Assembly: GCF_014023275.1 (NCBI RefSeq)
Contig: NZ_CP054698.1
Span: forward strand, 434,001 to 498,000
Origin: Nostoc edaphicum CCNP1411
Lineage (GTDB): Bacteria; Cyanobacteriota; Cyanobacteriia; Cyanobacteriales; Nostocaceae
Direction of reading: 5' to 3'
Length of the DNA stretch: 64,000 nucleotides
Both the position numbers and the translations under genes were made by a program. Shown piece by piece: positions 45,198 through 54,502 of this stretch. The notes beneath the pieces are model-generated. The model was not told the origin of the DNA and made no database searches. It saw nothing but the letters and a program-made list of their open reading frames with translations. How positions within the stretch are numbered: position 1 is the first letter of the stretch; each line of letters starts with the position of its first letter.

Positions 45198-45376
45198 TTG
45201 AGTAGAGTAACTTAAAGTCAAAGCCCACTCTCATACAATAAAATAATTTTGCAAAAGGTCTTATTAATTTTCCCCTGTCTCCTGCCTTCTTTAATCACTA
45301 TCCTTTTATAGCAAAAGCATTTTGTTTGTTAACAGTTCTTTATCATGGGAAAAAAGCCTATAGATTAATTGAATCA

Positions 45377-46561
45377 ATGCTTACCTCTATTAAAGACTTA
45401 GCAGCAAAACTAGCGCCCCGGTTAATTGAAATTCGCCGCCACATTCACTCTCACCCAGAACTCAGCGGTCAGGAGTACCAAACAGCAGCCTTCGTAGCTG
45501 GTGTTTTGTCTTCCAGCGGTCTGCACGTAGAAGAAGGAGTTGGCAAAACGGGCGTTATTGGAGAACTCCAAGGCACTAAGCAAAATGACCGTTTGTTAGC
45601 AATTCGCACCGATATGGATGCCTTACCAATTCAAGAAGGCACTAATTTGGAATATGCCTCTCGCGCAGATGGGATTATGCACGCGTGCGGTCACGATGTC
45701 CACGCCACAGTGGGGTTAGGAACGGCAATGGTGCTGTCTCAGCTAGCAGAGGAGTTGGGTGGGAAAGTGCGGTTTTTATTTCAGCCAGCGGAGGAAATTG
45801 CCCAAGGGGCAAGCTGGATGGTGAAAGATGGAGCGATGGAAAATGTCTCGGCTGTATTAGGGGTTCATGTTTTCCCTTCTATACCCGCAGGATCTATTGG
45901 CGTGCGTTATGGGGCATTGACAGCCGCCGCTGATGATTTAGAAATTCTGATTATGGGAGAATCTGGACATGGGGCGCGTCCCCATGAGGCGATTGATGCG
46001 ATTTGGATTGCTTGCCAAGTAATTGCTGCGCTTCAACAAGCCATCAGTCGGACGCAGAATCCTTTGCGTCCTGTAGTATTGAGTATCGGGAAGATTAATG
46101 GTGGCAGAGCGCCGAATATAATTGCGGATAAAGTGCAGTTATTGGGAACCGTGCGATCGCTCCATCCTGAAACTCGTGCCCATCTCCCGAACTGGATTGA
46201 AAATATTGTATCTAATGTTTGCCATACCTACGGAGCAAACTATCAAGTCAATTATCGCCAGGGCGTACCCAGCGTTCAAAATGATTATACCCTGACGCAA
46301 TTGTTACAATCAGCCGCAGAAGAAGCTTGGAGTAGCGATCGCGTTCAAGTCTTACCCGAACCTTCCCTTGGTGCTGAAGATTTTTCTATGTATTTGGAAC
46401 ATGCCCCCGGTTCTATGTTTCGCTTGGGTGTAGGCTACCAAGAAAGAATCATCAACTACCCATTACACCATCCCCAATTTGAAGTTGATGAATCTGCTAT
46501 TATCACTGGGGTTGTAACTATGGCATACGCCGCTTATAAATACTATCAGCAAAATTTGTAA
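45377..46561 (+). CDS. M20-family amidohydrolase (N-acyl amino acid / hippurate hydrolase type)
   Basis: 394 residues from ATG at 45377; a TTG at 45326 would add 17 residues without family support. Metal site HACGHDVHAT, the acidic catalytic stretch PAEEIAQGASWMV, and SLGAEDFSMYLEHAPG near the C-terminus are M20D hallmarks, with two-metal ligands complete. Removes acyl groups from amino acids, as in IAA-amino acid or hippurate hydrolases. Cytosolic. A terminator follows. Confidence 0.93.
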   Translation: MLTSIKDLAAKLAPRLIEIRRHIHSHPELSGQEYQTAAFVAGVLSSSGLHVEEGVGKTGVIGELQGTKQNDRLLAIRTDMDALPIQEGTNLEYASRADGIMHACGHDVHATVGLGTAMVLSQLAEELGGKVRFLFQPAEEIAQGASWMVKDGAMENVSAVLGVHVFPSIPAGSIGVRYGALTAAADDLEILIMGESGHGARPHEAIDAIWIACQVIAALQQAISRTQNPLRPVVLSIGKINGGRAPNIIADKVQLLGTVRSLHPETRAHLPNWIENIVSNVCHTYGANYQVNYRQGVPSVQNDYTLTQLLQSAAEEAWSSDRVQVLPEPSLGAEDFSMYLEHAPGSMFRLGVGYQERIINYPLHHPQFEVDESAIITGVVTMAYAAYKYYQQNL

Positions 46562-46564
46562 ACA

Positions 46565-46596
46565 AAAACTCCCAGCAGATCAACGCTGGGAGTTTT
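46565..46596. terminator. Perfect 12-bp bidirectional terminator
   Basis: AAAACTCCCAGC (46565-46576) / GCTGGGAGTTTT (46585-46596), 8-nt loop, flanked by A-run on the left and T-run on the right. It serves the M20 gene and the convergent hemerythrin-type gene. Confidence 0.88.
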
Positions 46597-46641
46597 ATTT
46601 AGCTAACATTTGTTAGCGGTTATAGAAAGCCTGAAAGCATC

Positions 46642-47694
46642 CTACACATTTGATTCGGTAACAACACCCAGTTTTTGTTGAATTCGAGTCTTAGCAGCCT
46701 TGAATTCAGTAGCAAGTTGTTCACTTTGCTCAGTGCTTAAGTTGTTGCGAATAGCAGCAAACATTGTGGTTTCTTCTTGACGAATATGATCGCCAAGAGC
46801 ATCCATCAGCTGTTTGACTTTTTCTTTGAATTGCGGTGAAGATGGGCTGAGAGCCTTGATTTCTTCTAAAGCCTGCTTGGCATGAGCTTGTTCATCAAAC
46901 AATTCTTGGGTGTTATCTTGACCGTAGAAAGGACGTACTCTTGGATAGACTGTCTCTTCTTCAGCTTCAGCGTGGGCACTTAGATCCTTGTAAATTTGAC
47001 CGAAGTACTCTTGGATCTTTTGTGGATCGTTGCTTTGTAGTAGTTCGGTGAATAAAGTATTTACCTTGTTGTGATCGAGGCGGATAGCATCCTGGATATT
47101 TAGATCTTTTTTGTCACTGGCTTGGGTAACAGCACTACCTACCACACCACTGACTGCGGCCAAGGCGTCTTGAACACGTGCCCAAATTCCTTGATCTGCA
47201 TCTTGTCCGGTGAGTTCGCGGACACCCAGAATTTCCAGAATGCCTTTGAGTTGCTCTTGGTGAGCGCGATTCTCAAAGTTAATGGTATTCAAAGGTGCGA
47301 TCGCTAGCAAAACGTCAGCACCAACTTTTTGAGCAGCTTTGTGAACTATTAAGCCACTCATTACTAGTTGATGTTTCAGCAATTCATGCTGAGATACTTT
47401 TTCATACAGGCTCAACTCAGAACCTTTGAACAATTCGCGAGCTTTTGCAATGAATTCTGTAACAACTTTTTTGGGTTCAGCCTGAATGCCATACTGACCT
47501 ATTACAGTTTCTAGAACACCAAGATTTTTTTCGTCATCGTTTAGGAAATTACGGATGCGATCGGCAATTTCGGCATCAAGCCCTTGTGTCAAAAGCAATC
47601 GCTCATTTTCGATCACCAATTGTTGGAGTGCTTTAAGACTTGCTAATTTTAGAGCAATAGCATTGCGTTTCGTATCATCTAATGTAGCTACCAT
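46642..47694 (-). CDS. Hemerythrin HHE-domain protein
   Basis: 350 residues from ATG at 47694; the frame extends upstream to 47814 but with unlikely sequence. The N-terminal half (about 1-190) is all-helical and ferritin/DUF-like. The C-terminal HHE domain (about 205-325) has IRLDHNKVN, HAEAEEETVYP, HAKQALEEI and HIRQEETTMF, that is the HxxxE/HxxE pattern of a di-iron site. These proteins bind O2 or NO or store iron, often in stress response. SD-like GGAGAACACG precedes the ATG. Confidence 0.88.
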   Translation of the reverse strand: MVATLDDTKRNAIALKLASLKALQQLVIENERLLLTQGLDAEIADRIRNFLNDDEKNLGVLETVIGQYGIQAEPKKVVTEFIAKARELFKGSELSLYEKVSQHELLKHQLVMSGLIVHKAAQKVGADVLLAIAPLNTINFENRAHQEQLKGILEILGVRELTGQDADQGIWARVQDALAAVSGVVGSAVTQASDKKDLNIQDAIRLDHNKVNTLFTELLQSNDPQKIQEYFGQIYKDLSAHAEAEEETVYPRVRPFYGQDNTQELFDEQAHAKQALEEIKALSPSSPQFKEKVKQLMDALGDHIRQEETTMFAAIRNNLSTEQSEQLATEFKAAKTRIQQKLGVVTESNV

Positions 47695-47968
47695 CCGTGT
47701 TCTCCTCGGCAAAGTATTCGTAGTTCTTACTGATATAACCTTGACATAGAGGTTAGGGATATTCCATCTTTCTTTTGAGTGATCGCGTTCACAACTCTGG
47801 GTAGAAAAAGACAAATTTAGGGTTACAGAATAGAAATAAAAATTGAAGCGATCGCTTCAATTCATGGTTGCAATTCAGATAAATCGATTTAGTATGACAT
47901 CCAAATTGAACAGATTACCTATTTGGCAGCAATCTATATCTTTAGAATGAAAATTAACGTCAAAAAAA

Positions 47969-49429
47969 CTACTTCTTATTCAAGAGGGCAAAATCGTAAC
48001 CAGTTCCAGTAGAGCAAGACTCACAACGCTCAATTTTGACTAGCATTGCTTCTCCTTGACGCTCACCAGAGAGAGAAAACTGAATCATTCCCGTTGCTCC
48101 AGAAGTTGAAAAATTGGGATTAGACAGTACCTTTTGTAATCCTTCACGGGTGTTGTCTTGTTTCAAGCCGGCAATAATTGCTTGGAGTGCATCATAAGCT
48201 CCCGCTGTTCTCTGATTTACCTGTGCATTCCAAAGCTGAAAGGCATTTTCCGCAAAGGGGTTATCTTTATTAGCATCACGATGCCAATACACAGGTAATA
48301 CCATTCCTTCTAAATCCTTGCCATTTTGTAAAGTTGTTGCACTATACATATTTTCAGAAGCAAACAGTGGTTTTCTGCCTTTAACTTCTTGTGCTACTTT
48401 GGTGGCAAAATATATATTTCTGATTGAGGGCATTAGTAAAAAGCCACTTGCATTTTCTGTTTCTATGGCTTGATCTACAAAAGCTCTAGGGTCAAAATTC
48501 TTATCTGCCAAATTGCAAGGTGTACTAATAACGTTGCCGCCATATTTTTTGATCGCTTGAGTGTACTGTTCTACAAGTATCTGACTTGATGAGGAGGTTG
48601 AATTACTTCTTGAACTACGAGAATCACCACAAATAGCAATATTTCTTGCTTGTCGAGCAATGTAGCGAGAATGAGTATCTACTAAATTATCATAAAGCGG
48701 ATTTACATGGAACAAGTAGTTAGTTGTGGAACTATTAGGTTGATTATTTATTGAATTGCTTTCTAAATTTTCTTGATTTTCGACTTGATTTGGTCGCTCG
48801 ACAGGTAAAACTAACACCAAGCGATTCTCACTATAAATTGCGGCGTTACGTCTAACACCTACTGCTGCCACAATACTCTTGTCTTGAACTAATTCATTAT
48901 CTATCCGTGTAGAATCTTCTCTATTCTCAGCACTTGCAATTACAATTTGCAGCTTTTTACCATTAATCCCTCCTTGGTTATTAACTTCATTTTGAGCTTG
49001 AGCTACACCACGCAAAATTTCTTCTGATAAACTCGGATCAAAGTTAATTGGAGCTATGACAGCAACTTTCAGAGGGATCGAATTATCTTGTGCAATTTTG
49101 GCATTGTTTAAATAAATTAAAGTTTCCGGATCATTGGGATTATTTTTTAGAGAAGCAGTGAACTTTTTAACAGCAGTTGTAAAATCTTTTTCAGCAAAAG
49201 CTTTAACTCCATCTGTTTTCTCAGGATACGTTTGCACTTTCACCAAAATCCTTGTACCCAAATTCATTAATGAAGGCTTATTTGTCAACGACGATGAAGC
49301 TGATATGGGGTTTGATGGTGTTATAATGGTCGAAGAAACTTTGCTAATTAACCACAAAATAGCTGCTACCATTACTCCAGCCAGACCTAGAGATATAAGC
49401 AGCCTCAAGTTATCTTTTTTATTTGTCAT
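47969..49429 (-). CDS. Periplasmic-binding-protein-type ABC substrate-binding protein, membrane anchored
   Basis: 486 residues. One N-terminal helix (LLISLGLAGVMVAAILWLIS), a TPR-like unit (about 75-115, FAEKDFTTAVKKFTASLKNN), then a type 1 periplasmic-binding fold starting LKVAVIAPINFDPSLSEEIL, with VNNQGGINGKKLQIVIAS and GFLLMPSIRNIYFATKVAQE. Similar to branched-chain amino acid receptors. No permease or ATPase is near. It follows the kinase at 49502 by 72 bases, suggesting a sensor role: ligand binding outside, kinase inside. Confidence 0.85.
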   Translation of the reverse strand: MTNKKDNLRLLISLGLAGVMVAAILWLISKVSSTIITPSNPISASSSLTNKPSLMNLGTRILVKVQTYPEKTDGVKAFAEKDFTTAVKKFTASLKNNPNDPETLIYLNNAKIAQDNSIPLKVAVIAPINFDPSLSEEILRGVAQAQNEVNNQGGINGKKLQIVIASAENREDSTRIDNELVQDKSIVAAVGVRRNAAIYSENRLVLVLPVERPNQVENQENLESNSINNQPNSSTTNYLFHVNPLYDNLVDTHSRYIARQARNIAICGDSRSSRSNSTSSSSQILVEQYTQAIKKYGGNVISTPCNLADKNFDPRAFVDQAIETENASGFLLMPSIRNIYFATKVAQEVKGRKPLFASENMYSATTLQNGKDLEGMVLPVYWHRDANKDNPFAENAFQLWNAQVNQRTAGAYDALQAIIAGLKQDNTREGLQKVLSNPNFSTSGATGMIQFSLSGERQGEAMLVKIERCESCSTGTGYDFALLNKK

Positions 49430-49501
49430 GAATAATTCCCCAAATTCTACAAAATTTATCTGAAATCAAGAGATTTATGAAAATTTAGCCATACTTATAA
49501 T

Positions 49502-50872
49502 TTAAAAATATTTAGAAAGAAGTTTATTTATTATTTCAGACACACCCACGATAATCAGTGTCAATAAACCTGCAAGAATAACGAGTAACCCTACGAGCAG
49601 CAGACCATTTAGACCAGATTTCAGAAGATTATTGGTTAATAGATTTCTGAAAGTAAATACAATGAGTAGATTTGCTATTATAGCAATAATAATTAAATAA
49701 GTTTTTTCCAGAAGCGGGCGAGATTGAATCAAGACTAACCCTGCTAAAATTATCAACCACAATCCAGAGCTAATCCAAGTAGTTCCGAGAAAACTTATCA
49801 GTGCGATCGCTAAGAACGAACTACCTGATCCAGCAATTATTGCTCCAGACAATAATTTACTATTAGAAAACTGGGGTAGATATCGAGTTAATTTGTGTTG
49901 ATTTTGTGGTTGTGAGCCTGATGGCAGAGTAGGTGGAATAACTGTGGGAGCTAATGTATAACTTAGCGGTGGAAGATTATTCAAGTCTTGTAAGACAGCC
50001 TGTGCAGATTGATAACGTTGTTCATGATTTTCTCGTAGAAACTTATCAAGAATCTTCTCTAATTCCTGACTTATGGGTTGCGTTAAATGCTGTCGCCAAC
50101 TAGAAGTCCAACCATAGCCTTGTTTCATCCACAAAGTTGAAGGAGAAATATTAGTTAGCAGATGAAAGCAAGTTATTCCTAAACTGTATATATCACTAGA
50201 TGGAAAAACTTTACCCACTTGCATTTGCTCAATCGGTGCATAACCTAATGAACCAATAATTGTTCCAATGGCAGTGTTTGTCGGTTCCGTTTTTTGCTTT
50301 GCTACCCCAAAATCAATTAGTACTAACTTCCCATCATTTTGACGGCGAATAATATTTTCTGGTTTAATATCTCGGTGAATTACCTGCTGTTGATGTATGT
50401 CTACTAGCACAGATAATAAATCATTTAAAAAATCTCGAATCTTGGCTTCATCAAAAACCCCCTGCTGTTTTAACTCTTGCAAAAGATTTTGTCCTTCGAT
50501 AAACTGCTGCACTAAATAAAGATATTCATCTTCCTTAAAATATGCATACAAATTGGGAATTTGGACATGTTCCGCTAGCTCTTTAAGACGTTTAGCCTCT
50601 TGTTCAAACAACTCAGTCGCTTTTTGATGTGCTTGACTACCCTGAATACCATAAAATTGACTTAGAACTAGCTGTTTGACAACACATCGTTCGTTGAGCT
50701 TGTCAATATCTTCTGCGATATATGTGCGTGCAAACCCTCCTCTCCCTAATGGTGAGATGATCCGGTAACGATTTCTCAGTAGCGATACCAATGGTGTGCC
50801 GCAACTGAGGCAGAAATTTGCCCCGTCAGGATTTTGGGGATTCTCGCAATTAGGATTTAGGCAGCAGACCAT
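49502..50872 (-). CDS. Ser/Thr protein kinase with zinc ribbon and membrane helices
   Basis: 456 residues. N-terminal zinc-ribbon (CCLNPNCENPQ ... FCLSCGTPL), kinase domain with GRGGFARTY, VVKQL lysine, HRDIKPENII, DFGVAKQ and APIEQ, then from about 350 a set of four hydrophobic helices. All catalytic residues are present. Upstream of the ABC-type binding protein on the same strand and probably co-transcribed. Start ATG at 50872. Confidence 0.93.
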   Translation of the reverse strand: MVCCLNPNCENPQNPDGANFCLSCGTPLVSLLRNRYRIISPLGRGGFARTYIAEDIDKLNERCVVKQLVLSQFYGIQGSQAHQKATELFEQEAKRLKELAEHVQIPNLYAYFKEDEYLYLVQQFIEGQNLLQELKQQGVFDEAKIRDFLNDLLSVLVDIHQQQVIHRDIKPENIIRRQNDGKLVLIDFGVAKQKTEPTNTAIGTIIGSLGYAPIEQMQVGKVFPSSDIYSLGITCFHLLTNISPSTLWMKQGYGWTSSWRQHLTQPISQELEKILDKFLRENHEQRYQSAQAVLQDLNNLPPLSYTLAPTVIPPTLPSGSQPQNQHKLTRYLPQFSNSKLLSGAIIAGSGSSFLAIALISFLGTTWISSGLWLIILAGLVLIQSRPLLEKTYLIIIAIIANLLIVFTFRNLLTNNLLKSGLNGLLLVGLLVILAGLLTLIIVGVSEIINKLLSKYF

Positions 50873-51288
50873 ATAATTATCGCTGTCATTTTATTAATTT
50901 TTAGAATATACCTTACATTTACTCTAGTTGTTTTTCGTAACTACTTTTAAAATATCGCTCAACAGCTACAACAGGATGGTCAAGAGGTTACATAGCAATT
51001 TTAACTTGAATTGGACTGGAGCCACAATGGTACTGGATAGGGCGGCTGAAATTGCCCAACCGTGTGCTTACCAACTAATAGTCTGCCGTTAGCAGTGCAA
51101 TTCACTACTTACATGTGATTGGCTATGCAAATGTTAAAGACTGGAGTCCAATATTAACAATCGCTAATATAGATGAGATGATGAATATTTTAAGCTGTAA
51201 ATTTTTAATGCAATAACTGAGTCAAATTCAGCAAAATATCGGGATGGGGAGCAAGATTTTGCACCCCCTCAGCTATATAGCAACTGTT
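50873..51288. other. Intergenic region, no gene seen
   Basis: About 415 bp between a kinase gene and the DUF2887 pseudogene, both on the minus strand. Includes the kinase promoter. No repeat or protein-like frame stands out. Confidence 0.4.
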
Positions 51289-52194
51289 TTAAGATTTTGG
51301 TTGTGCAGCCTGTCTAACAACTTGTTCGTCTAAACCTAACGCTTGAGCTATCTGCTCAATACTTAAACCTAACCCTAATAACTGGGGTATTACTTCTAAC
51401 TTACCTTCCTGTTTCCCTTCTTGTTTCCCTTCTGCAAAAACATCTTGGTAAAATCTAGTTTGCCTTAACTCATTTGATCCAAACATTTTTCTTATTTCCT
51501 CCTGGCTTAATCTCGGTAACTTGTAGATTAATATCGTCTCTATCAATTGTATAATTTCCCTAATAGTAGCGACATCTAGAATTTGCTGTTGGGCAGTGTT
51601 AACTATTTCAATAGCTCTTGTTGTCGCAGTTAATTCGGGTTCGATAATTAGTTTAACTGTCTCAATGCCGATTGATGATGTCTCAATTGAGCTTAATTCG
51701 TCAAGATAGACGCGAGTGACTCGTTGTGAGTTGAGTAATTCTGTATATCTTTCAGTATCTCCAGTATCAACGCTGCGGTTGGGGAAGATGACAACACCAC
51801 GCCAATTGTTAGTTAATTCGGTTTTGTCAAGATAATTAAAGATTTCGGTGAATAAGCGTGAGTAAAACTTTTTGTCTGGTTGAAATTGCACTTCTGCAAA
51901 ATAGATGGGTAGTTCTGCTGCATTGGGGAGAAAGACGCCATCGATTCTAAAGGACAGTTGCTTGACTTCTACTGAAGAAAATTGGTAAGCACTAGTACCG
52001 CAAGGCGGAATTAAAAATTAAAAATTAAAAATTAAAAATTAAAAATGAAGACAGCGTAAGGGTTTTATTGATTGGGAATGGGTGGTTTATTTCCGCCGTG
52101 CTGTACTAGCTAGTTGCGGCGGTTGGTTAATCAGTTCAAAGAACGTGCTGGGGATACTTTGAAAGATGCGATAAAAGATACTGTCTGTTTTCAA
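51289..52194 (-). pseudogene. DUF2887 / Rpn-like PD-(D/E)XK gene disrupted by MITE copy 2
   Basis: From a TTG at 52194 the frame reads KTDSIFYRIFQSIPSTFFEL INQPPQL and then enters the MITE, where TAA stops it. After the element the same frame continues AYQFSSVEVKQLSFRIDG, VFLPNAAELPIYFAEVQFQ and on to the end at 51289 with an EGKQEGKQEGK hinge. Subtracting the 110-bp element and one CTAG (114 bp) leaves 263 codons in frame, matching the DUF2887 family (RIDGVF ... EVQFQ nuclease core). A GTG at 51891 could begin a 200-residue fragment lacking the first core residue. Probably inactive. Confidence 0.85.
51992..52109. mobile_element. MITE copy 2 (110 bp, CTAG target duplication)
   Basis: Element 51996-52105 with terminal repeats TACCGCAAGGCGGAA / TTCCGCCGTGCTGTA and flanking CTAG at 51992-51995 and 52106-52109. 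Nearly identical to copy 1 at 8256-8351 apart from two substitutions and two extra 7-bp AAAAATT units. Confidence 0.88.
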
Positions 52195-52854
52195 GGGAGC
52201 TTGTTTTACAGTTGATGAACATATTTTACACTGCGATGATCCCGTGGTGAGTCTTGGGATTATACAAAAATTGGCTGGTAAAATCCTGCATATAATATAG
52301 GAATACGGTTCAGTTAAGAAAAATTACTCAAACCGTATTCCTATATATAGGACTCATATTTGATTTCTGAAAAAACTCAGTACAACTAAGAAGCCTTCTT
52401 GACTGTTGCCTGTTGCCTATTCCCTATTGCCTGCCTACGCAAATTAGTTTAGAAATCAAAGCGGATTCCTATATATGTCAACAATTCAATAAATTTTTTT
52501 TTGATTGTATCCAGCGATGATACAAAAAATATTTTTAAAATATTAGGTGTTTAAAGCTGACATTAATATTAGCAATTACCCCCTAGAATTTTAGAAATAG
52601 GGTGTTTTATATTTTAGAGACTGGGGACTAGGTATTGGGGATTGGGTACTGGGGAAAACTATTCCTTAATCTTCAGTTGCTAACCTCCAATCACCAGTCA
52701 CTAAGTTCCTAGTCTCAGATCAAAAAGGGGAATTCCGCCTAAAGGACTCGAAGCCTGCGTAAATCAGTATGGCCCGTGATCAGATGCAAAACTGTGTCTC
52801 GATCATTCGTGGGCGTTGGACTCAATTCCCAATTGGCTAGAGTACGGCAGAGTT
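52195..52854. other. Repeat-rich intergenic region ahead of the extended hyp operon
   Basis: Includes the inverted-repeat elements at 52296-52476 and heptamer-like TTGGGGA/ACTAGGT tracts (about 52620-52690). The promoter of the hyp operon should lie near 52700-52850. No protein-like frame. Confidence 0.5.
52296..52476. repeat. Adjacent inverted-repeat elements
   Basis: A perfect 15-bp pair TATAGGAATACGGTT (52296-52310) / complement (52331-52345), then an overlapping larger inverted pair with arms near 52343-52372 and 52447-52476 (TATATAGGA ends), enclosing TTGCCTA-type heptamers. Confidence 0.65.
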
Positions 52855-53829
52855 ATGACCCCCAGCATTACAGATTCAGCGGTGAAAGCTGCGATCGCAG
52901 CTGTTGCATCGGAGTCAGCCTCAGCAGAGGAAAAAATCCAGATGCTGATTGAGATAGCGCAAGGCTTTCAAAAAAAGCCCAAAGCTGCCCAAGACTTGCG
53001 GAATGCAGTTGGGTTATATTACCGGGCCTATGAGATGTGTGGTGAGGAATATCCCCTGCTAAAAGCCAGGGCTAAAGTGGGCATGGCAGGGACGTTACAG
53101 GCAATACCGGATGCTGATTACCAACTGCTGCTGCAAGCAAAAGCAGGTTATGAAGAGGCGTTGCCAATCTTACAGCAATTAGCCTCACCAGAGGAAGTGG
53201 CAGAGACGCAGATGAATTTTGGGCTGGTGTTGCAGTCGCTAGTGCCATTTAATTTGGCGCGGATAACTGACAGCATCCAGGCTTATCATGAGGCGTTGCG
53301 GGTGTTTAGTTGGGAGGATCACCCCCAGGAATACGCGATTTTATATAACAATATTGCGATCGCTTATCTTTCTATGCCTTTAGCATCGGAACGGGAGTAC
53401 TTGCGTCAGGGGTTAGCAGTGCAGTCATTTGAGGTGGCACTAAAGCATATTAATCTGATCGATCATCCCAGAGAATATGCGATGTTGCAAAACAACTTGG
53501 GTAACGCTTTGCAATACTTAGTGAGTTCCCATCCTGTGGAAAATAACTTGCGTGCGATCGCAGCTTACGATGAAGCGCTAAAAGTGCGTAACTCTAAAGA
53601 TACACCCCTAGAGTACGCTAACACAATTTCAAACAAAGCCAACGCCTTATTCAACTTACCTGACGACTCAGAAAAACCAGAAGCGGGTAATCCTCAAAAT
53701 CTGTTGCAAGCACGTGTGTATTATCAACAAGCGTTAGATATTTTTACGCAAAACCAACAAATTCAACAAGCAGAGATAGTAACCCAAGCCCTACAAGATA
53801 TTGAAGTAGAAATAGCAAATAGTAAATAG
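52855..53829 (+). CDS. TPR-like protein, first gene of extended hyp operon
   Basis: 324 residues from ATG at 52855; a TTG at 52816 is less likely. Helical repeats with recurring pattern EYAxLxNNxGxA: HPQEYAILYNNIAIAYLSMP and HPREYAMLQNNLGNALQYLV, then TPLEYANTISNKANALFNLP. Such TPR-like proteins lie upstream of hypF in heterocystous cyanobacteria (from memory, the extended hyp operon of Nostoc sp. PCC 7120), where a role in hydrogenase small-subunit maturation was proposed. Probably a scaffold for protein contacts. Confidence 0.85.
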   Translation: MTPSITDSAVKAAIAAVASESASAEEKIQMLIEIAQGFQKKPKAAQDLRNAVGLYYRAYEMCGEEYPLLKARAKVGMAGTLQAIPDADYQLLLQAKAGYEEALPILQQLASPEEVAETQMNFGLVLQSLVPFNLARITDSIQAYHEALRVFSWEDHPQEYAILYNNIAIAYLSMPLASEREYLRQGLAVQSFEVALKHINLIDHPREYAMLQNNLGNALQYLVSSHPVENNLRAIAAYDEALKVRNSKDTPLEYANTISNKANALFNLPDDSEKPEAGNPQNLLQARVYYQQALDIFTQNQQIQQAEIVTQALQDIEVEIANSK

Positions 53830-53925
53830 GGCATTGGTTATTCTCCTTGTCTCCCTTACCTCCCTGATCTCCCTCATCCCCCTCATCCCCACTCCCCTAA
53901 TTACTAATAAGGAGAACAAAACAGC

Positions 53926-54192
53926 ATGAGAGATGTTTTCACAAACCCGACTGTAAGAGATTTTCTCACAAGTTTAGCAGATGGTGACTTGAACATAGCA
54001 ACAGGATTAGTCTGGATAGTCATTGCAACAGTCTTGTCTATGGTTGGCGGTGCTATTGGTGGAATGCTATTAGCTGGGAAAGATATAGGCTATAGCTTTT
54101 CAGCAATGCTTGGTGCATTATTTGCTCCGGCTGGTGTAATTCCTGCCATCCTGTTAGGGCTTGCCATACTAAATTTATTGACAAATTATTAG
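53926..54192 (+). CDS. Small membrane protein of extended hyp operon
   Basis: 88 residues, two hydrophobic segments: GLVWIVIATVLSMVGGAIGG (about 27-46) and a second from about 57 to 85 (MLGALFAPAGVIPAILLGLA). Strong SD AAGGAGAAC ahead of ATG 53926. Stops 8 bases before the next gene. Its homologue-like position in other Nostoc suggests an operon-conserved protein of unknown function, possibly a membrane anchor for the maturation complex (inference). Confidence 0.75.
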   Translation: MRDVFTNPTVRDFLTSLADGDLNIATGLVWIVIATVLSMVGGAIGGMLLAGKDIGYSFSAMLGALFAPAGVIPAILLGLAILNLLTNY

Positions 54193-54200
54193 GAGGAAAA

Positions 54201-54425
54201 ATGTTAGAAATTGGATGGTTTTCAGCCAAGTTGTTTGTCAAAGGAAAGTTGCTACGCGACCCGATATATTTTATCCAGCGAACTGCTATTGCTACTGTCG
54301 TAGGTTCATTACTGCTAGTGTTATTTGCACAAGCTGACATTCCCTTTTGCCTACCAATAACATTGTCTAGCTTAGTGACAGGCATGATTATGCCATTTCT
54401 TCTCAAAGATTTCAAAATGAAGTGA
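54201..54425 (+). CDS. Second small membrane protein of extended hyp operon
   Basis: 74 residues; two hydrophobic stretches (TAIATVVGSLLLVLFAQADI and LPITLSSLVTGMIMPFLL). SD AGGAGGAAAA before ATG 54201. Eight bases behind the previous gene, so coupled. No family recognised. Confidence 0.75.
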   Translation: MLEIGWFSAKLFVKGKLLRDPIYFIQRTAIATVVGSLLLVLFAQADIPFCLPITLSSLVTGMIMPFLLKDFKMK

Positions 54426-54447
54426 TTTATCATTTGTCATTGATAAA

Positions 54448-54502
54448 TAACCAATGCCCTATGCCCTATGCCCTATGCCCTATGACAAATGACAAATGAC
54501 AA
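54448..54502. repeat. CCCTATG and ATGACAA heptamer run overlapping a start codon
   Basis: About four CCCTATG heptamers followed by three ATGACAA heptamers (54482, 54489, 54496). The last copy supplies the ATG of the NifU/Rieske gene. Confidence 0.8.
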
